The notes: generated by a model from the letters alone, not told the origin. Positions 43,629 to 54,393 are shown, counted from the stretch's first letter. The stretch is DNA of 64,000 nucleotides from Rhodopseudomonas sp. (GCF_013377015.1 NZ_JACABA010000002.1:669228-733227); one strand, 5' to 3'. Numbers and translations are program-made.

Positions 43629-43765
43629 GTCATTCCGGGGCGCAGCTCGGGCGCCGCAGGCGCGCGAGCTGCGAACCCGGAATCCGGCGCCAAGCTGCGA
43701 CGCCGCGACCATCTGCGGGATTCCGGGTTCGCGCGCAGCTGGCGCTGCGCACGCCCCGGAATGAC
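43629..43765. repeat. Palindromic intergenic repeat, GTCATTCCGGGG type (second copy)
   Basis: It starts GTCATTCCGGGG and ends CCCCGGAATGAC, with inner arms GCGAACCCGGAATCC and GGATTCCGGGTTCGC, as at 34394-34510. It lies between the methyltransferase and YjbQ genes. Confidence 0.82.
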
Positions 43766-43809
43766 AGTGGTGGTGTTGCTGCCACCGTAGCCCGCATGAG
43801 CGCAGCCCT

Positions 43810-44229
43810 CTACTCGCCGATGATCTTGATCAGCACGCGCTTCTTTCGGCCGCCGTCGAATTCGCCGTAGAAGATCTGCTCCCACGGGCCGAAGTCGAGG
43901 CGGCCGTCGGTGATGGCAACGACGACTTCGCGGCCCATGATCTGGCGCTTCATATGGGCGTCGGCATTGTCTTCACCGGTGCGGTTGTGGCGATAGGACG
44001 CAACCGGCTCGTGCGGCGCCAGTTTTTCCAGCCAGAGTTCGTAGTCGGCGTGCAGGCCGCGTTCGTCGTCGTTGATGAACACCGAGGCGGTGATGTGCAT
44101 GGCGTTGACCAGCACCAGCCCCTCGCGCACGCCGCTGTCGCGCAGCGCGGCCTCGACCTGCGGCGTGATGTTGATGAAGGCGCGGCGGCCAGGGGTCTCG
44201 AACCACAGCTCCTTGCGGAACGACTTCAT
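43810..44229 (-). CDS. YjbQ/UPF0047-family protein
   Basis: A 139-residue protein. The family pattern is clear: [20 protein letters not shown], then [20 protein letters not shown] and [22 protein letters not shown]. Some members have weak thiamine-phosphate synthase activity, but the physiological role is unsettled. The His and Glu residues near the centre form a metal site in solved structures. It lies 10 bases from the outer-membrane-like gene upstream and is likely co-transcribed with it, with no evident functional link. Confidence 0.92.
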   Translation of the reverse strand: MKSFRKELWFETPGRRAFINITPQVEAALRDSGVREGLVLVNAMHITASVFINDDERGLHADYELWLEKLAPHEPVASYRHNRTGEDNADAHMKRQIMGREVVVAITDGRLDFGPWEQIFYGEFDGGRKKRVLIKIIGE

Positions 44230-44239
44230 CGGCGCGGCC

Positions 44240-44860
44240 CTAGCGACCGCCGATGAAGATCGGCGACTGGCCGGGCAGCAGCGGTGAATTGATGTCGCTG
44301 TCGAGGCGGCCGGTCTGCTGCTGCACGTAGCCGGCCTCGAACGACAGACTGAAATTGGGCGCCGGCTGAAACGCGATGCCGGCGCGGGCGCTGTAGCCGG
44401 CCGCGGTGCCGGCGTCGGTGCTGAACGGCGCCAGCGGGCCGCCGATGCCGGGGTTGGTCTTCAGGGTGTCGAAGCCGGCATAGAGCGTGACCGGCAGATC
44501 GCCGGCGCCCTTGAAATTGTAGCCGGCCAGCGCGCCCTGATAGGACAGCGACCCGACATTGCCGAACGCGCCGGCCTGGCCGAGGCCGCTCAAGCCGATG
44601 CCGCCGCTTTCGCCGCGGACAAACAGGCCGGTCGGAAAATTGGCGCGCCAATCGCCGCCGCGGCCATCGGCGGCGTCGAAGCTGGGGAAATTGCTGTAGA
44701 TCTCCGCGCTGCCGGTTTCGGTCGCACCGCCGCCGAAGCCGAATGGCCCGCCCGGGATCCAGTAGCGCACCGGCGCGACCTGGGCGCGGGCCACCTGCGC
44801 GCCCAGGCACAGTGCCGCGACGGCCATGGCGAGCGTGCATTTAGCTGCGAAGGTCGACAT
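44240..44860 (-). CDS. Outer-membrane beta-barrel-like protein
   Basis: A 206-residue exported protein; the signal peptide is about residues 1-26 ([13 protein letters not shown]). The mature part is glycine- and aromatic-rich ([20 protein letters not shown]) with alternating patterns such as [27 protein letters not shown] and [15 protein letters not shown]. These suit amphipathic barrel strands, as in the porin-like small outer-membrane proteins of rhizobia. It ends IFIGGR rather than in the usual terminal phenylalanine. Its role is unknown. Confidence 0.7.
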   Translation of the reverse strand: MSTFAAKCTLAMAVAALCLGAQVARAQVAPVRYWIPGGPFGFGGGATETGSAEIYSNFPSFDAADGRGGDWRANFPTGLFVRGESGGIGLSGLGQAGAFGNVGSLSYQGALAGYNFKGAGDLPVTLYAGFDTLKTNPGIGGPLAPFSTDAGTAAGYSARAGIAFQPAPNFSLSFEAGYVQQQTGRLDSDINSPLLPGQSPIFIGGR

Positions 44861-45016
44861 CCGGGCTACCGTCGAAATACCCCGAAATTATACACGTCGC
44901 AGCGAGCGAACGCCAGCAAGCGGAGCCCGGACGCGTGACGCGCCATCGGGTCCTCCGGCGCGGCCGCGATCCGCGGCATCCGCTGGTCCGGCGCGATCGG
45001 GAGCCGGACGCTGTCG

Positions 45017-47176
45017 TCAGCCGGCGCGCACCGAGTCGAGGAATTTGCCGACCTCGAGCTTGAGCCGGTTGCTGTCGCCGGACAACGACTGCGCCGACGC
45101 CAGAACCTCGGACGACGCCGATCCGGTTTCGCTGGCGCCGCGCTGCACGTCGGTGATGTGAGTCGAGACCTGCTGGGTACCTTGCGCGGCCTGCTGCACG
45201 TTGCGGGAAATCTCCTGGGTCGCCGCGCCCTGCTGCTCCACCGCCGCAGCGATCGCGGAGGAAATCTCCGAGAGCCGTTCGATGGTGCCGCTGATCTCCC
45301 GGATCGCGCCGACCGATTCCTGGGTCGCGCCCTGGATGCTGCTGATCTGCTGGCCGATCTCGCCGGTGGCCTTCGCGGTCTGCTCGGCCAGCGCCTTGAC
45401 TTCGGATGCCACCACGGCAAAGCCGCGGCCGGCTTCGCCGGCCCGCGCCGCCTCGATGGTGGCGTTGAGCGCCAGCAGATTGGTCTGCCCGGCAATGGCG
45501 TTGATCAGTTCGACGACGTCGCCGATCCGGGCGGCCGCCTTCGACAATTCGCCGACGCGATCGTTGGTGCTGCGCGCCTGATCGACCGCCTCGGCGGCGA
45601 TCCGCGCCGATTCCTGAACCTGGCGGCTGATCTCGGTGATCGACGAGGCCATCTCCTCGGTGGCGGACGCCACCGACTGGACGTTGGTGGAGGCCTCCTC
45701 GGAGGCCGCCGCCACCATGATGGTGAGTTCCTGCGCGCGTTCGGCGGTCGCGGTCAGCGTGCCCGCGGAGGCTTCGAGTTCGGTCGAGGCCGACGACACC
45801 GTCTGCACGATCTCGCCCACCGCGCTCTCGAAATCATCCGCCATCTTGATCATGTCGGCCTTACGCCGGGCAACGGCGCGTTCCTCCGCCTCCCTGCCCT
45901 CGGCTTCCAGCGCCTGACGGGCGACCGCGTTGCTCTTGAACACCTCGACGGCTTTCGCCATCTCGCCGACTTCGTCGTGGCGGTCGAGGCCGGGGATCTT
46001 GGCGTCGAGCCGGCCACGCGCGAGCGCATTCATCGTGGTCGTCATTTGCCGCAGCGGCCCGGTGATACGGCGGGCGACCACGATCGACACCGCCAGCGTG
46101 ATCAGCAGCACCAGCCCGGCCGCGATCAGCCCGCGCTGCGCGGCAGCCCAGCTCTGCGCCCGGAGGTCGTCGATGTAGACGCCGGTGCCGATCACCCAGC
46201 CCCACGGCGCGAAGCCGGTCACATAGGACAGTTTCGGCTGCGGCTTGTCGAAACCCGGCTTCGGCCACTCGTAGCCGACGAAGCCCGCGCCGTCCTTCTT
46301 CACGACGTTGACGGCCTCATTGAAGAGAGCCTTTCCGTTCGGATCCTTGAAGGTCGAGATATCGGTGCCGTTCATTTCCGGCTTCATCGGATGCATCACC
46401 ATCCGCGGCTGCATGTCGTTGACCCAGAAGTAATCGTTGTTGCCGTAGCGCAGCTTCGCGACCCGCGCCAGCGCCCGCTTTTGCGCCTCGGCGTCCGCGA
46501 CGCCGTCGGTCTGCACCGCCGCGTGTTCTTCCTTGACGATGCCGAGCGCCAGCTCGGTCATGTGCTGCAGTTCGATCTGCTTCTGCTGCTCGAGGCCTGA
46601 CGCCAGTTCGCGCGAGTCGAGCAGCGCGATTCCGACGACGCCGATGAAACTGAGGCCGATCAGCGCATAGATCTTGCGGCTGAGGGTCATCCTGAACCGG
46701 CCCAGCAGCGAATCCGCCAGCGAGGTCTTGCGAATGAGGCCAGCCTTGACGGTGTATTTTTGCGCCTGCTTGGCGCGGATCAGCCCGTAGACATGCTCGG
46801 CTTCCCTGCGCTGTTCGACGGGCAGCTTGGTGCGGATCGACATGTAGCCGACGATCTCACCGTTTTCCCAGATCGGCGTGACGGCGGCCTGGACCCAGTA
46901 AAAGTCGCCATTCTTGCGACGGTTCTTGACCGCGCCGGACCACGGCATGCCGGTCTTGACCGTGGCCCAGAGGTCGTCGAACGCCTCCGGCGGCATGTCG
47001 GGATGGCGCACGATGTTGTGCGGCTGTCCCATCAATTCCGCTTCGGAAAAGCCGGAGGCATCCACGAACTGCTTGTTGAAATAGACCAGCTTGCCTTTGG
47101 GGTCGGTCTTCGAGACGATCAAGGCGCCGTCGGCGAGCGGATATTCGATATTGGTGACCGGAAGATTCGTGCGCAT
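45017..47176 (-). CDS. Methyl-accepting chemotaxis protein with N-terminal PAS and Cache domains
   Basis: A 719-residue receptor. The N-terminus is an Aer-like PAS domain ([51 protein letters not shown]), followed by TM1, a periplasmic single Cache domain ([20 protein letters not shown]), TM2, HAMP and the cytoplasmic signalling domain. Redox or FAD sensing by the PAS, as in Aer, and an external ligand for the Cache are both possible. ATG at 47176 has GAGGG upstream; the longer frame is rejected. The signalling half is almost the same as at 8611-10296, so they are recent paralogues. Confidence 0.93.
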   Translation of the reverse strand: MRTNLPVTNIEYPLADGALIVSKTDPKGKLVYFNKQFVDASGFSEAELMGQPHNIVRHPDMPPEAFDDLWATVKTGMPWSGAVKNRRKNGDFYWVQAAVTPIWENGEIVGYMSIRTKLPVEQRREAEHVYGLIRAKQAQKYTVKAGLIRKTSLADSLLGRFRMTLSRKIYALIGLSFIGVVGIALLDSRELASGLEQQKQIELQHMTELALGIVKEEHAAVQTDGVADAEAQKRALARVAKLRYGNNDYFWVNDMQPRMVMHPMKPEMNGTDISTFKDPNGKALFNEAVNVVKKDGAGFVGYEWPKPGFDKPQPKLSYVTGFAPWGWVIGTGVYIDDLRAQSWAAAQRGLIAAGLVLLITLAVSIVVARRITGPLRQMTTTMNALARGRLDAKIPGLDRHDEVGEMAKAVEVFKSNAVARQALEAEGREAEERAVARRKADMIKMADDFESAVGEIVQTVSSASTELEASAGTLTATAERAQELTIMVAAASEEASTNVQSVASATEEMASSITEISRQVQESARIAAEAVDQARSTNDRVGELSKAAARIGDVVELINAIAGQTNLLALNATIEAARAGEAGRGFAVVASEVKALAEQTAKATGEIGQQISSIQGATQESVGAIREISGTIERLSEISSAIAAAVEQQGAATQEISRNVQQAAQGTQQVSTHITDVQRGASETGSASSEVLASAQSLSGDSNRLKLEVGKFLDSVRAG

Positions 47177-47541
47177 TTTGATATCCCTCAGGAAATTCGC
47201 GGAATCATCCGAAGATCGAGAACCGACACGGATGGTTGTTTGCTGACGAGGACGACGAGACTTACAGCTCCGCCGCCTCGAAGCATTAGGACGCGGGTGG
47301 CGCTGCGGCACAGAGATTGAACACCGGCTGTCGCGAACGCATGCAGCGGCACAAATTACTGCCGCACATTCTAAGCTGGTCTTAAGCAACGACCACGTAG
47401 TACTACGGGAAAAGTCAGGAAGATATCACTTCGACGGTACTCTCTCAACAGCCAGCGTACTAAGCGCAGCCCCAATGACCGAAGCGACATCCGTTCCTGC
47501 ACGGTGCAGCCGATTCTCGCATACCGCCTCGCTGCGGCGAA
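47177..47541. other. Intergenic region without a gene
   Basis: About 365 bases upstream of the PAS-Cache receptor and downstream of rarA. It includes a 10-bp palindrome GTAGTACTAC (near 47396) in relatively AT-rich DNA and probably the receptor promoter. No open frame looks like a gene. Confidence 0.4.
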
Positions 47542-48867
47542 TTATTTGCTGCTGCGCAGCTTCGCCCAGTAGTCCAGCCGCTTGCGGATCTCGCGTTCGA
47601 AACCGCGATCGGGCGGATCGTAAAAGGTCTGGCGACCCAGCGCTTCGGGGAAGTAGTCCTGCCCGGAAAAACCCTCCGGGGTGTCGTGGTCGTATTGATA
47701 GCCGCCGCCATAGCCTTCGGATTTCATCAGTTGGGTCGGCGAATTCAGAATGTGCTTCGGCGGCAGCAGCGAACCGCCCTCTTTCGCGGCGCGCATCGCC
47801 GCCCCATAGGCCTTGTAGGCGGCGTTGGATTTCGGCGCGGTGGCCAGATAAATCACCGCCTGCGCGATCGCCAGCTCGCCCTCCGGCGAGCCCAGAAAAT
47901 CATAGGCGTCCTTGGCGGCGTTGCAGATCACCAGCGCCTGCGGATCGGCGAGGCCGATATCCTCGACCGCCATGCGGACGACGCGACGGGCCAGGAACAG
48001 CGGGTCCTCGCCGGCATCCAGCATGCGGCACAGATAGTACAACGCGGCATCGGGATCGGCGCCGCGCACCGATTTATGCAGCGCCGAGATCAGATTGTAG
48101 TGGCCGTCGGCCGACTTGTCGTAGATCGGGGCGCGGCGCTGCAGGATTTCCTGTAGCTGCGCGGCATTGAAGATCTCGTTCGCGCGCGCGGCGCGCCAGA
48201 CTTCTTCCGCCAGCGTCAGCGCGGCGCGGCCGTCGCCGTCGGCCATCCGCACCAGCACGCTGCGCGCCTCGTCATCGAGCGGCAGCTTGCGACCCTCGAC
48301 CGCTTCGGCATGCGCATAGAGCTTTTCGATCGCGGCGGCGTCGAGCGAATGAAACACCAGCACCCGGGCACGCGACAGCAAAGCGGCGTTGAGCTCGAAC
48401 GACGGATTCTCGGTGGTGGCGCCGACCAGCACCACGGTGCCATCTTCCATCACCGGCAGAAACGAATCCTGCTGCGCGCGGTTGAAGCGATGCACCTCGT
48501 CGACGAACAGCAGCGTGCCCTTGCCCATCTCGCGGCGGGCGCGCGCGGCGTCGAATACTTTCTTCAGATCGGCGACGCCGGAGAACACCGCGGAGATCTG
48601 CTCGAAGTGCAGCTCGGTGGCGTCGGCCAGCAACCGCGCCACCGTGGTCTTGCCAGTGCCGGGCGGGCCCCAGAAGATCAGCGAGCCGAGCGTGCGGGTT
48701 GCCAGCATTCGCGTCAGCGCGCCGTCGGGGCCGAGGATGTGATCCTGGCCGACCACGTCGGACAGCTGCCGCGGGCGCAGCCGGTCGGGCAGCGGATGCG
48801 GCGCCTCGCGCTCGAGGCCAGCGGCGGCGAACAGGTTGGTGGATTCGTGCGGGCGTTTCGGGCTCAT
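47542..48867 (-). CDS. rarA: Replication-associated recombination protein A (AAA+ ATPase)
   Basis: A 441-residue clamp-loader-like ATPase, RarA/MgsA, which acts at stalled replication forks with SSB. Walker A is GPPGTGKTT (residues 67-75) and Walker B LLFVDEVHRFN. The sensor-type GATTENPSFELNAALLSRA, and VEDIGLADPQAL in the C-terminal tetramer domain, are standard. Length fits the family. Its start overlaps the stop of the protease gene upstream by 4 bases (48864-48867), so translation is coupled, an arrangement with no obvious functional reason. Confidence 0.95.
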   Translation of the reverse strand: MSPKRPHESTNLFAAAGLEREAPHPLPDRLRPRQLSDVVGQDHILGPDGALTRMLATRTLGSLIFWGPPGTGKTTVARLLADATELHFEQISAVFSGVADLKKVFDAARARREMGKGTLLFVDEVHRFNRAQQDSFLPVMEDGTVVLVGATTENPSFELNAALLSRARVLVFHSLDAAAIEKLYAHAEAVEGRKLPLDDEARSVLVRMADGDGRAALTLAEEVWRAARANEIFNAAQLQEILQRRAPIYDKSADGHYNLISALHKSVRGADPDAALYYLCRMLDAGEDPLFLARRVVRMAVEDIGLADPQALVICNAAKDAYDFLGSPEGELAIAQAVIYLATAPKSNAAYKAYGAAMRAAKEGGSLLPPKHILNSPTQLMKSEGYGGGYQYDHDTPEGFSGQDYFPEALGRQTFYDPPDRGFEREIRKRLDYWAKLRSSK

Positions 48868-50258
48868 CCGCCGAGCGTGACGTTGATCTGCTGGCCGCCA
48901 CGCACCAGCGTGATGCGCCAGATCCGCGCCGCTTCGCTGGTGGCGCGCTCCAGATCGCTGGTCCTGGCGATCTTCCGGTTGTTGACCGCCAGAATGATAT
49001 CGCCCTTCTGGAAGCCGACGGAGGCGGCGGCGGCGTCATCGGCGAGATCGGTGACTACCACGCCCTCGACGCTGGGATCGAGCCGCAACTCGTCGGCGAC
49101 CGCCGGCGAGATATTGGCGACCTTGGCGCCCTGGAACGGCGAGCGCGATGTCAGCACGATCTCGTTGCGATCGCTGTCGGGCGCGGTTTCCAGCGGAATC
49201 GCCAGCTTGATCGGCTTGCCGCCGCGCTGCACGTCGATCTCGGCTGTGCCGCCGAGCGGCCTCGTCGCAAAGCGATAGTCGAACGCATTCGGATCGTCGA
49301 CCGGAAAGCCGTCGATCGCCACGATCAGGTCGCTCAGTTTCAGCCCGGCCCGTGCCGACGGGCTACCCGCCGTCACGCTGGCGACCAGTGCGCCGCTCGG
49401 CAGCTTGAGGCCGAGCGTTTCGGCGATCTCCGGCGTCACCGCCTGCAGCCGCGCGCCGAGCCATGGCCGCTTCACCGCCTTGCCGCCGCTCTTCGCCGAG
49501 GCCACGACGACGCGGACCATGTTGGCGGGAATCGCAAAGCCGATGCCCTGCGAGCCGCCGGAGCGCGAGAAGATCGCGGTGTTGATGCCGACCAGTCTGC
49601 CGGTCATGTCGACCAGCGCGCCGCCGGAATTGCCCGGATTGATCGCGGCGTCGGTCTGGATAAAGAACTGATAGTCGGTGATGCCGACCTGCGTGCGCGC
49701 CAGCGCCGAGACGATGCCGTGAGTGACGGTCTGGCCGACGCCGAACGGATTGCCGATCGCCAGCACCACGTCGCCGACCAGCAACTCATCCGAGTTGGAA
49801 AAATCCAGCGTCGGGAATTTCTCCTTGCTGTCTTTCAGGCGCAGGATCGCCAGATCGGTCCGGCTGTCTTTCAGCACGATCTCGGCCTCGAATTCGCGCT
49901 TGTCGGACAGCGACACCTTGACCTGGTCGGCGCCTTCGATGACGTGGTTGTTGGTGACGACGAGACCCGACGGATCGACCATCACGCCGGAGCCGAGCGA
50001 GCGCTGCATCTGTTCCGGCTGGATGCCACCGCCGCCGAAGAAGCGGCGGAAGATCGGGTCCTCCAGCAGCGGGTTGCGATTCTGGATCACCTTGGCGGCA
50101 TAAACGTTGACCACCGCCGGCTGCACCCGCTGCACGATCGGCGCGTAGCTGAGCTTCAGCTCGGTCGGCGAGACCGGAACGCGGCGGTCCTGCGCGGATG
50201 CGGACAGCGACGCCGCCAGTGTGAGCACCATGGCCGACAAGATTCGTAGGACTGTCAT
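48864..50258 (-). CDS. Do-like periplasmic serine protease (DegQ/HtrA family)
   Basis: A 464-residue protease-chaperone. A signal peptide (LRILSAMVLTLAASLSASA) leads to a trypsin-like domain with catalytic His (VVTNNHVIEG), Asp (SRTDLAIL) and Ser (INPGNSGGAL). Two PDZ domains follow, the first near SARAGLKLSDLIVAIDG and the second with ASVGFQKGDIILAVNN. It degrades or refolds misfolded envelope proteins as a trimer or higher cage. ATG at 50258 is used; the frame open to 50318 adds residues ahead of the signal. Its 3' end overlaps rarA. Confidence 0.93.
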   Translation of the reverse strand: MTVLRILSAMVLTLAASLSASAQDRRVPVSPTELKLSYAPIVQRVQPAVVNVYAAKVIQNRNPLLEDPIFRRFFGGGGIQPEQMQRSLGSGVMVDPSGLVVTNNHVIEGADQVKVSLSDKREFEAEIVLKDSRTDLAILRLKDSKEKFPTLDFSNSDELLVGDVVLAIGNPFGVGQTVTHGIVSALARTQVGITDYQFFIQTDAAINPGNSGGALVDMTGRLVGINTAIFSRSGGSQGIGFAIPANMVRVVVASAKSGGKAVKRPWLGARLQAVTPEIAETLGLKLPSGALVASVTAGSPSARAGLKLSDLIVAIDGFPVDDPNAFDYRFATRPLGGTAEIDVQRGGKPIKLAIPLETAPDSDRNEIVLTSRSPFQGAKVANISPAVADELRLDPSVEGVVVTDLADDAAAASVGFQKGDIILAVNNRKIARTSDLERATSEAARIWRITLVRGGQQINVTLGG

Positions 50259-50475
50259 GACAGGATTCCGGATTGGGACAGAATGGATATAGGGATCGCC
50301 GCGCGCGACCGGAAGCAATTACGAAGGCTGGATTGTAGCCGTTTTGCGCCCCAACGGGCGGCCAAATCACCTCGCCGCGACCATATCTTGTTCGGCCGGA
50401 TGCTTGCAATTGGCCGGCGGAACGACACCTATTGGCGGCGCGGCGGACCGCCGCCGTATTCAGGAGAACCGCCGA

Positions 50476-51489
50476 ATGAAGGCCGTTGGCTATACCAAAT
50501 CGCTCCCGATCGAGGCGCCGGATGCGCTGATCGATATCGAGACCGCAAAGCCGGAGCCGCGAGCCCGCGATCTCCGCGTCGCGGTGAAGGCGATCTCGGC
50601 CAATCCGGTGGATTTCAAGGTCCGCAAGCGCGCCGCGCCGCCCGAAGGCGAGACCAAGATTCTCGGCTATGACGCCGCCGGCATCGTCGACGCGGTCGGT
50701 TCCGACGTGACGCTGTTCCGGCCCGGCGACGAGGTGTTCTACGCCGGCGCGATCAACCGCCCGGGCACCAATGCGGAATTTCATCTGGTCGACGAGCGCA
50801 TCGTCGGCCGCAAGCCGACATCGCTGTCGTTCGCGCAGGCCGCCGCCCTGCCGCTGACCTCGATCACCGCGTGGGAGTTGCTGTTCGACCGGCTCGGCGT
50901 GGCGCCCGGCAAGAGCCATGACCCGCGCACGCTGCTGATCGTCGGCGGCGCCGGCGGCGTCGGCTCGATCCTGATCCAGCTGGCGCGACGGCTCACCGGG
51001 CTCTCCATCGTCGCCACCGCGTCGCGGCCGGAGACGACCAAATGGTGCCTCGAACTCGGCGCCCATGCGGTGATCGATCACACCATGCCAATGCAGCCGC
51101 AGATCGAAGCGCTGAAACTGCCGCCGGTGGCGCTGATCGCCAGCCTGACCGGCACCGACCAGCATTTTCCGGCGCTGGTGGAAATCCTTGCGCCGCAGGG
51201 CAAAGTCGCGCTGATCGACGATCCGGCGACGCTGAACGCGATGCTGCTGAAGGGCAAGGCCGCTTCGCTGCATTGGGAGGCGATGTTCACCCGCAGCACG
51301 TTTGAGACCGCCGACATGATCGCGCAGCATCATCTGTTGAACGATGTCGCCGACTTGATCGACAAGGGCGTGCTGCGTACCACGCTGGAGCAGACTTTTG
51401 GGATAATCAACGCCGCAAATCTGAAGCGCGCCCACGCGCTGCTGGAAACCGGCAAGTCGGTCGGCAAGATCGTGCTGGAAGGCTGGTAG
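50476..51489 (+). CDS. MDR-superfamily zinc-binding alcohol dehydrogenase-like / quinone oxidoreductase
   Basis: A 337-residue medium-chain dehydrogenase. It opens MKAVGYTKSLPIEAPDALI, has ISANPVDFKVRKR typical of quinone oxidoreductase-like members, and a Rossmann site LLIVGGAGGVGSILIQLARR. The catalytic zinc ligands of true alcohol dehydrogenases are missing (ILGYDAAGIVDAVG replaces GHE), so an NADPH-dependent quinone or enal reductase is likely. AGGAGA lies eight bases before ATG 50476. It is divergent from the protease gene. Confidence 0.87.
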   Translation: MKAVGYTKSLPIEAPDALIDIETAKPEPRARDLRVAVKAISANPVDFKVRKRAAPPEGETKILGYDAAGIVDAVGSDVTLFRPGDEVFYAGAINRPGTNAEFHLVDERIVGRKPTSLSFAQAAALPLTSITAWELLFDRLGVAPGKSHDPRTLLIVGGAGGVGSILIQLARRLTGLSIVATASRPETTKWCLELGAHAVIDHTMPMQPQIEALKLPPVALIASLTGTDQHFPALVEILAPQGKVALIDDPATLNAMLLKGKAASLHWEAMFTRSTFETADMIAQHHLLNDVADLIDKGVLRTTLEQTFGIINAANLKRAHALLETGKSVGKIVLEGW

Positions 51490-51504
51490 GTCCACAAACC
51501 AAAG

Positions 51505-51608
51505 CCGTCGTCGCCCGGCTTGACCGGGCGACCCAGTCTTGCAGAGCGCTGGTGGTCGATCGCTGACGCTCTGGAATACTGGATCCCCGCTTGCGCGGGG
51601 ATGACGAT
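51505..51608. repeat. Composite palindromic intergenic repeat
   Basis: GTCGTCGCCCGGC-TTGA-CCGGGCGACCCAGT forms one hairpin at the left. The right end has GGATCCCCGC-TTGC-GCGGGGATGACGA, a second hairpin. CAGAGCG and CGCTCTG are paired in the middle. This is a third element family, familiar from Bradyrhizobium-type intergenic DNA. It lies between the MDR gene and the ribosomal operon terminator. Confidence 0.75.
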
Positions 51609-51628
51609 TCAGAGGATCCGCTTGAATA

Positions 51629-51656
51629 ACAAAAAAGCGGCGCTTGCGGCGCCGCT
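51629..51656 (-). terminator. Intrinsic terminator of the ribosomal protein operon
   Basis: On the minus strand AGCGGCG (56-50 end) and CGCCGCT form a 7-bp GC-rich stem with a 7-base loop, followed by TTTTTT (51636-51631). It lies about 28 bases after the stop of rplQ, the last gene of the block. Confidence 0.9.
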
Positions 51657-51683
51657 CTTTCAGAAACTCGATAGAGGCGGAGC

Positions 51684-52097
51684 TTACGCCGCAGCGGCGC
51701 TGCCCTGCGCCGGACCGGAATCGAGGCCCTTGGCATCGACGTCGCGGTCGACGAACTCGATCACCGCCATCGGCGCGTTGTCGCCGTAGCGGAAGCCGGC
51801 CTTGATGATCCGGGTGTAGCCGCCCTGGCGGTCGGCGTAGCGCTTGGCGATGACGTCGAACAGCTTGCGGACCTGATCCTGGTCCTTCATTTCGCTGATC
51901 GCCTGACGGCGCAAATGCAGACCGCCCTTCTTGCCGAGCGTGACCAGCTTCTCCACGATCGGGCGGAGCTCCTTGGCCTTCGGCAGCGTGGTGACGATCT
52001 GCTCGTGCTTGATCAGCGACGCGCACATGTTGGCGAACATCGCTTTGCGATGCTCCGCGGTGCGGTTGAGCTTCCGATGAACCTTGCCGTGACGCAT
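51684..52097 (-). CDS. rplQ: 50S ribosomal protein L17
   Basis: A 137-residue protein with the L17 start [20 protein letters not shown] and the conserved [20 protein letters not shown]. It binds 23S rRNA near the exit-tunnel side of the large subunit. The C-terminal end is alanine-rich ([10 protein letters not shown]), slightly longer than the E. coli protein. It is the last gene of the minus-strand block, downstream of rpoA, and is followed by a strong terminator. Confidence 0.97.
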   Translation of the reverse strand: MRHGKVHRKLNRTAEHRKAMFANMCASLIKHEQIVTTLPKAKELRPIVEKLVTLGKKGGLHLRRQAISEMKDQDQVRKLFDVIAKRYADRQGGYTRIIKAGFRYGDNAPMAVIEFVDRDVDAKGLDSGPAQGSAAAA

Positions 52098-52214
52098 GAT
52101 AAAATCCTCGTATTCAAACTGTCGCGACGGTTCGTCGGACTTTTTGCTCAGGTGGGCTGCCTGCGTTCGCCCGGTAGCAACGGCCGGATGATCCGGCCAT
52201 CGCGCAATTCAAGC

Positions 52215-53246
52215 CTAGTAGTGATCCTCGAAGCGCTTGGCGAGCTCGTCGATATTCTCCGGCGGCCAGCCCGGCACTTCCATGCCGAGATGCAGACCCA
52301 TCTGGGCCAGCACTTCCTTGATTTCGTTGAGCGACTTGCGGCCGAAGTTCGGGGTCCGCAGCATTTCGGCTTCCGACTTCTGCACCAAATCGCCGATATA
52401 GACGATGTTGTCGTTCTTCAGGCAGTTCGCCGAACGCACCGACAGCTCGAGCTCGTCGACCTTCTTGAGGAAGGCCGGGTTGAAGGCCAGATCCGGGATG
52501 ATCTCCTGGGTGACTTCCTTGCGCGGCTCTTCGAAGTTGACGAAGACGTTGAGCTGATCCTGCAAGATGCGGGCGGCATAGGCCACCGCGTCATCCGGCG
52601 AGATCGCGCCGTTGGTCTCGATCGTCATGGTCAGCTTGTCGTAGTCGAGGATCTGGCCCTCGCGGGTGTTCTCGACCTTGTAGGAGACCTTGCGGACTGG
52701 CGAGAACAGGCTGTCGACCGGGATCAGGCCGATCGGCGCGTCTTCCGGACGGTTGCGGTCGGCGGCGACGTAGCCCTTGCCCGACGCGACGGTGAATTCC
52801 ATGCGGATCTCGGCGCCCTCGTCGAGGGTGCAGATCTGCAGGTCGGGATTGAGCACCACGACGTCGCCGACGGTCTGGATGTCGCCGGCGGTCACGGCGC
52901 CGGGGCCGGACTTCTTCACGACCATGCGCTTCGGGCCTTCGCCCTGCATCTTGATCGAGATGTCCTTGATGTTCAGCACGATGTCGGTGACGTCTTCACG
53001 CACGCCGGCGATCGAGGAGAACTCGTGCAGCACGCCGTCGATATGCACCGACTGTACCGCCGCGCCCTGCAGCGACGACAGCAGCACGCGGCGCAGCGCA
53101 TTGCCGAGCGTCTGGCCGAAGCCGCGCTCGAGCGGCTCGGCGACCAGGGTCGCGAAGCGGGTCGGATCGGTGCCCGGGGTGACCACGAGCTTGTTCGGTC
53201 GGATGAGCTCTTGCCAATTCTTCTGGATCGTCACTGTTTCACCCAT
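52215..53246 (-). CDS. rpoA: DNA-directed RNA polymerase subunit alpha
   Basis: A 343-residue protein. The N-terminal dimerisation domain starts [20 protein letters not shown] and includes [20 protein letters not shown]. The C-terminal domain ([20 protein letters not shown], then [16 protein letters not shown]) contacts UP elements and activators. ATG at 53246 gives the family length; the longer frame to 53375 adds spurious residues. It sits between rpsK and rplQ, as in the alpha operon. Confidence 0.97.
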   Translation of the reverse strand: MGETVTIQKNWQELIRPNKLVVTPGTDPTRFATLVAEPLERGFGQTLGNALRRVLLSSLQGAAVQSVHIDGVLHEFSSIAGVREDVTDIVLNIKDISIKMQGEGPKRMVVKKSGPGAVTAGDIQTVGDVVVLNPDLQICTLDEGAEIRMEFTVASGKGYVAADRNRPEDAPIGLIPVDSLFSPVRKVSYKVENTREGQILDYDKLTMTIETNGAISPDDAVAYAARILQDQLNVFVNFEEPRKEVTQEIIPDLAFNPAFLKKVDELELSVRSANCLKNDNIVYIGDLVQKSEAEMLRTPNFGRKSLNEIKEVLAQMGLHLGMEVPGWPPENIDELAKRFEDHY

Positions 53247-53340
53247 GCCAATAGGAATCTCTGGCTTTGGAGATCGCGGAGCAGTCCGCGCGATAGCATC
53301 GAAATAGGCGCCGGCGGAATCGCCGCCAGCGGTACAAAAA

Positions 53341-53730
53341 TCAGACGCGCCGGCGCTTGCGCGGACGGCAGCCATTGTGCGGGATCGTGGTGACGTCGCG
53401 AATCGAGGTCACCGTGAAGCCCGCGGCCTGCAAAGCGCGCAGCGCCGATTCGCGGCCCGAACCCGGACCCGCGACTTCGACTTCCAGCGTGCGCATGCCG
53501 TGCTCCTGCGCCTTCTTGGAGACGTCCTCGGCTGCGACCTGCGCCGCATAGGGAGTCGACTTGCGCGAACCCTTGAAACCCATCGTGCCGGCCGACGACC
53601 AGGCAATGGTGTTGCCCTGCGCGTCGGTGATGGTGATGGTCGTGTTGTTGAACGACGAATTCACGTGCGCGATGCCGGATGCAATGTTCTTGCGCTCGCG
53701 ACGGCGGACGCGTGTGGCTTCCTTGCCCAT
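53341..53730 (-). CDS. rpsK: 30S ribosomal protein S11
   Basis: A 129-residue protein with [20 protein letters not shown] and [20 protein letters not shown], and ending [14 protein letters not shown], all diagnostic of S11, which lines the mRNA exit channel on the platform. AGGAAAGG precedes the start. It lies between rpsM and rpoA. Confidence 0.98.
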   Translation of the reverse strand: MGKEATRVRRRERKNIASGIAHVNSSFNNTTITITDAQGNTIAWSSAGTMGFKGSRKSTPYAAQVAAEDVSKKAQEHGMRTLEVEVAGPGSGRESALRALQAAGFTVTSIRDVTTIPHNGCRPRKRRRV

Positions 53731-53843
53731 TTCAAAACCTTTCCTGTGATCTCAACGCCGCCGTAGTGCCAGCGGCTACACCAAAACGAATTGCAGATAG
53801 CGAGCGGCGATTCCTCGCCGCCCGCCATCCGCTGTTCGCAAAA

Positions 53844-54212
53844 TTACTTCTTCTTGCCGGCGATCGATTTGGCCGGACCCTTGCGCGTGCGCGCATTGGT
53901 ATGGGTACGCTGGCCGCGCACCGGCAGACCGCGACGATGACGCAGGCCGCGATAGCAGCCGAGGTCCATCAGGCGCTTGATGTTCATGCCGGTCTCGCGA
54001 CGCAAATCGCCTTCGACCATGTAGTCGCGGTCGATTACTTCGCGAATCTGCAGGACTTCCTGGTCGCTGAGCTGATTGACGCGGCGCTCCGCGGGAATCT
54101 TCACCTTCTCGATGATCTCGGCCGCGTTCTTCTGGCCGATGCCATGGATGTATTGCAGCGCGATCAGCACGCGCTTGTTGGTCGGAATGTTCACACCGGC
54201 TATACGGGCCAC
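53844..54212 (-). CDS. rpsM: 30S ribosomal protein S13
   Basis: A 122-residue protein from a GTG start at 54212, with AGGAGA eight bases upstream. [20 protein letters not shown] and [20 protein letters not shown] are the S13 signatures; the end [11 protein letters not shown] is the tail that reaches the tRNA site. The frame is open to 54260, but the extra residues are outside the family. It begins the alpha-type part of the block, without rpmJ between it and adk. Confidence 0.97.
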   Translation of the reverse strand: MARIAGVNIPTNKRVLIALQYIHGIGQKNAAEIIEKVKIPAERRVNQLSDQEVLQIREVIDRDYMVEGDLRRETGMNIKRLMDLGCYRGLRHRRGLPVRGQRTHTNARTRKGPAKSIAGKKK

Positions 54213-54393
54213 GGACTTCTCTCCTGTCGCCGAACCATTTTGGCCGGCTGTTTGTCGCAATTTTCGGGGCTCATGTCCGCAAACGCGAACACGACGCCCT
54301 TCCCCTTGGTCACTTGGGGCCCGGCATCGTCAAAAACTATCCGACGGGATACCGGCCTTATTAAAGGATTCCAACTCGTTTCGTCAACCGACT

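Noticed and set aside
49786-52026. A 746-codon minus-strand frame over degQ, the MDR gene and rplQ
   Set aside because: It crosses three well-supported genes in another frame and the operon terminator; it is low-complexity and has no domain.
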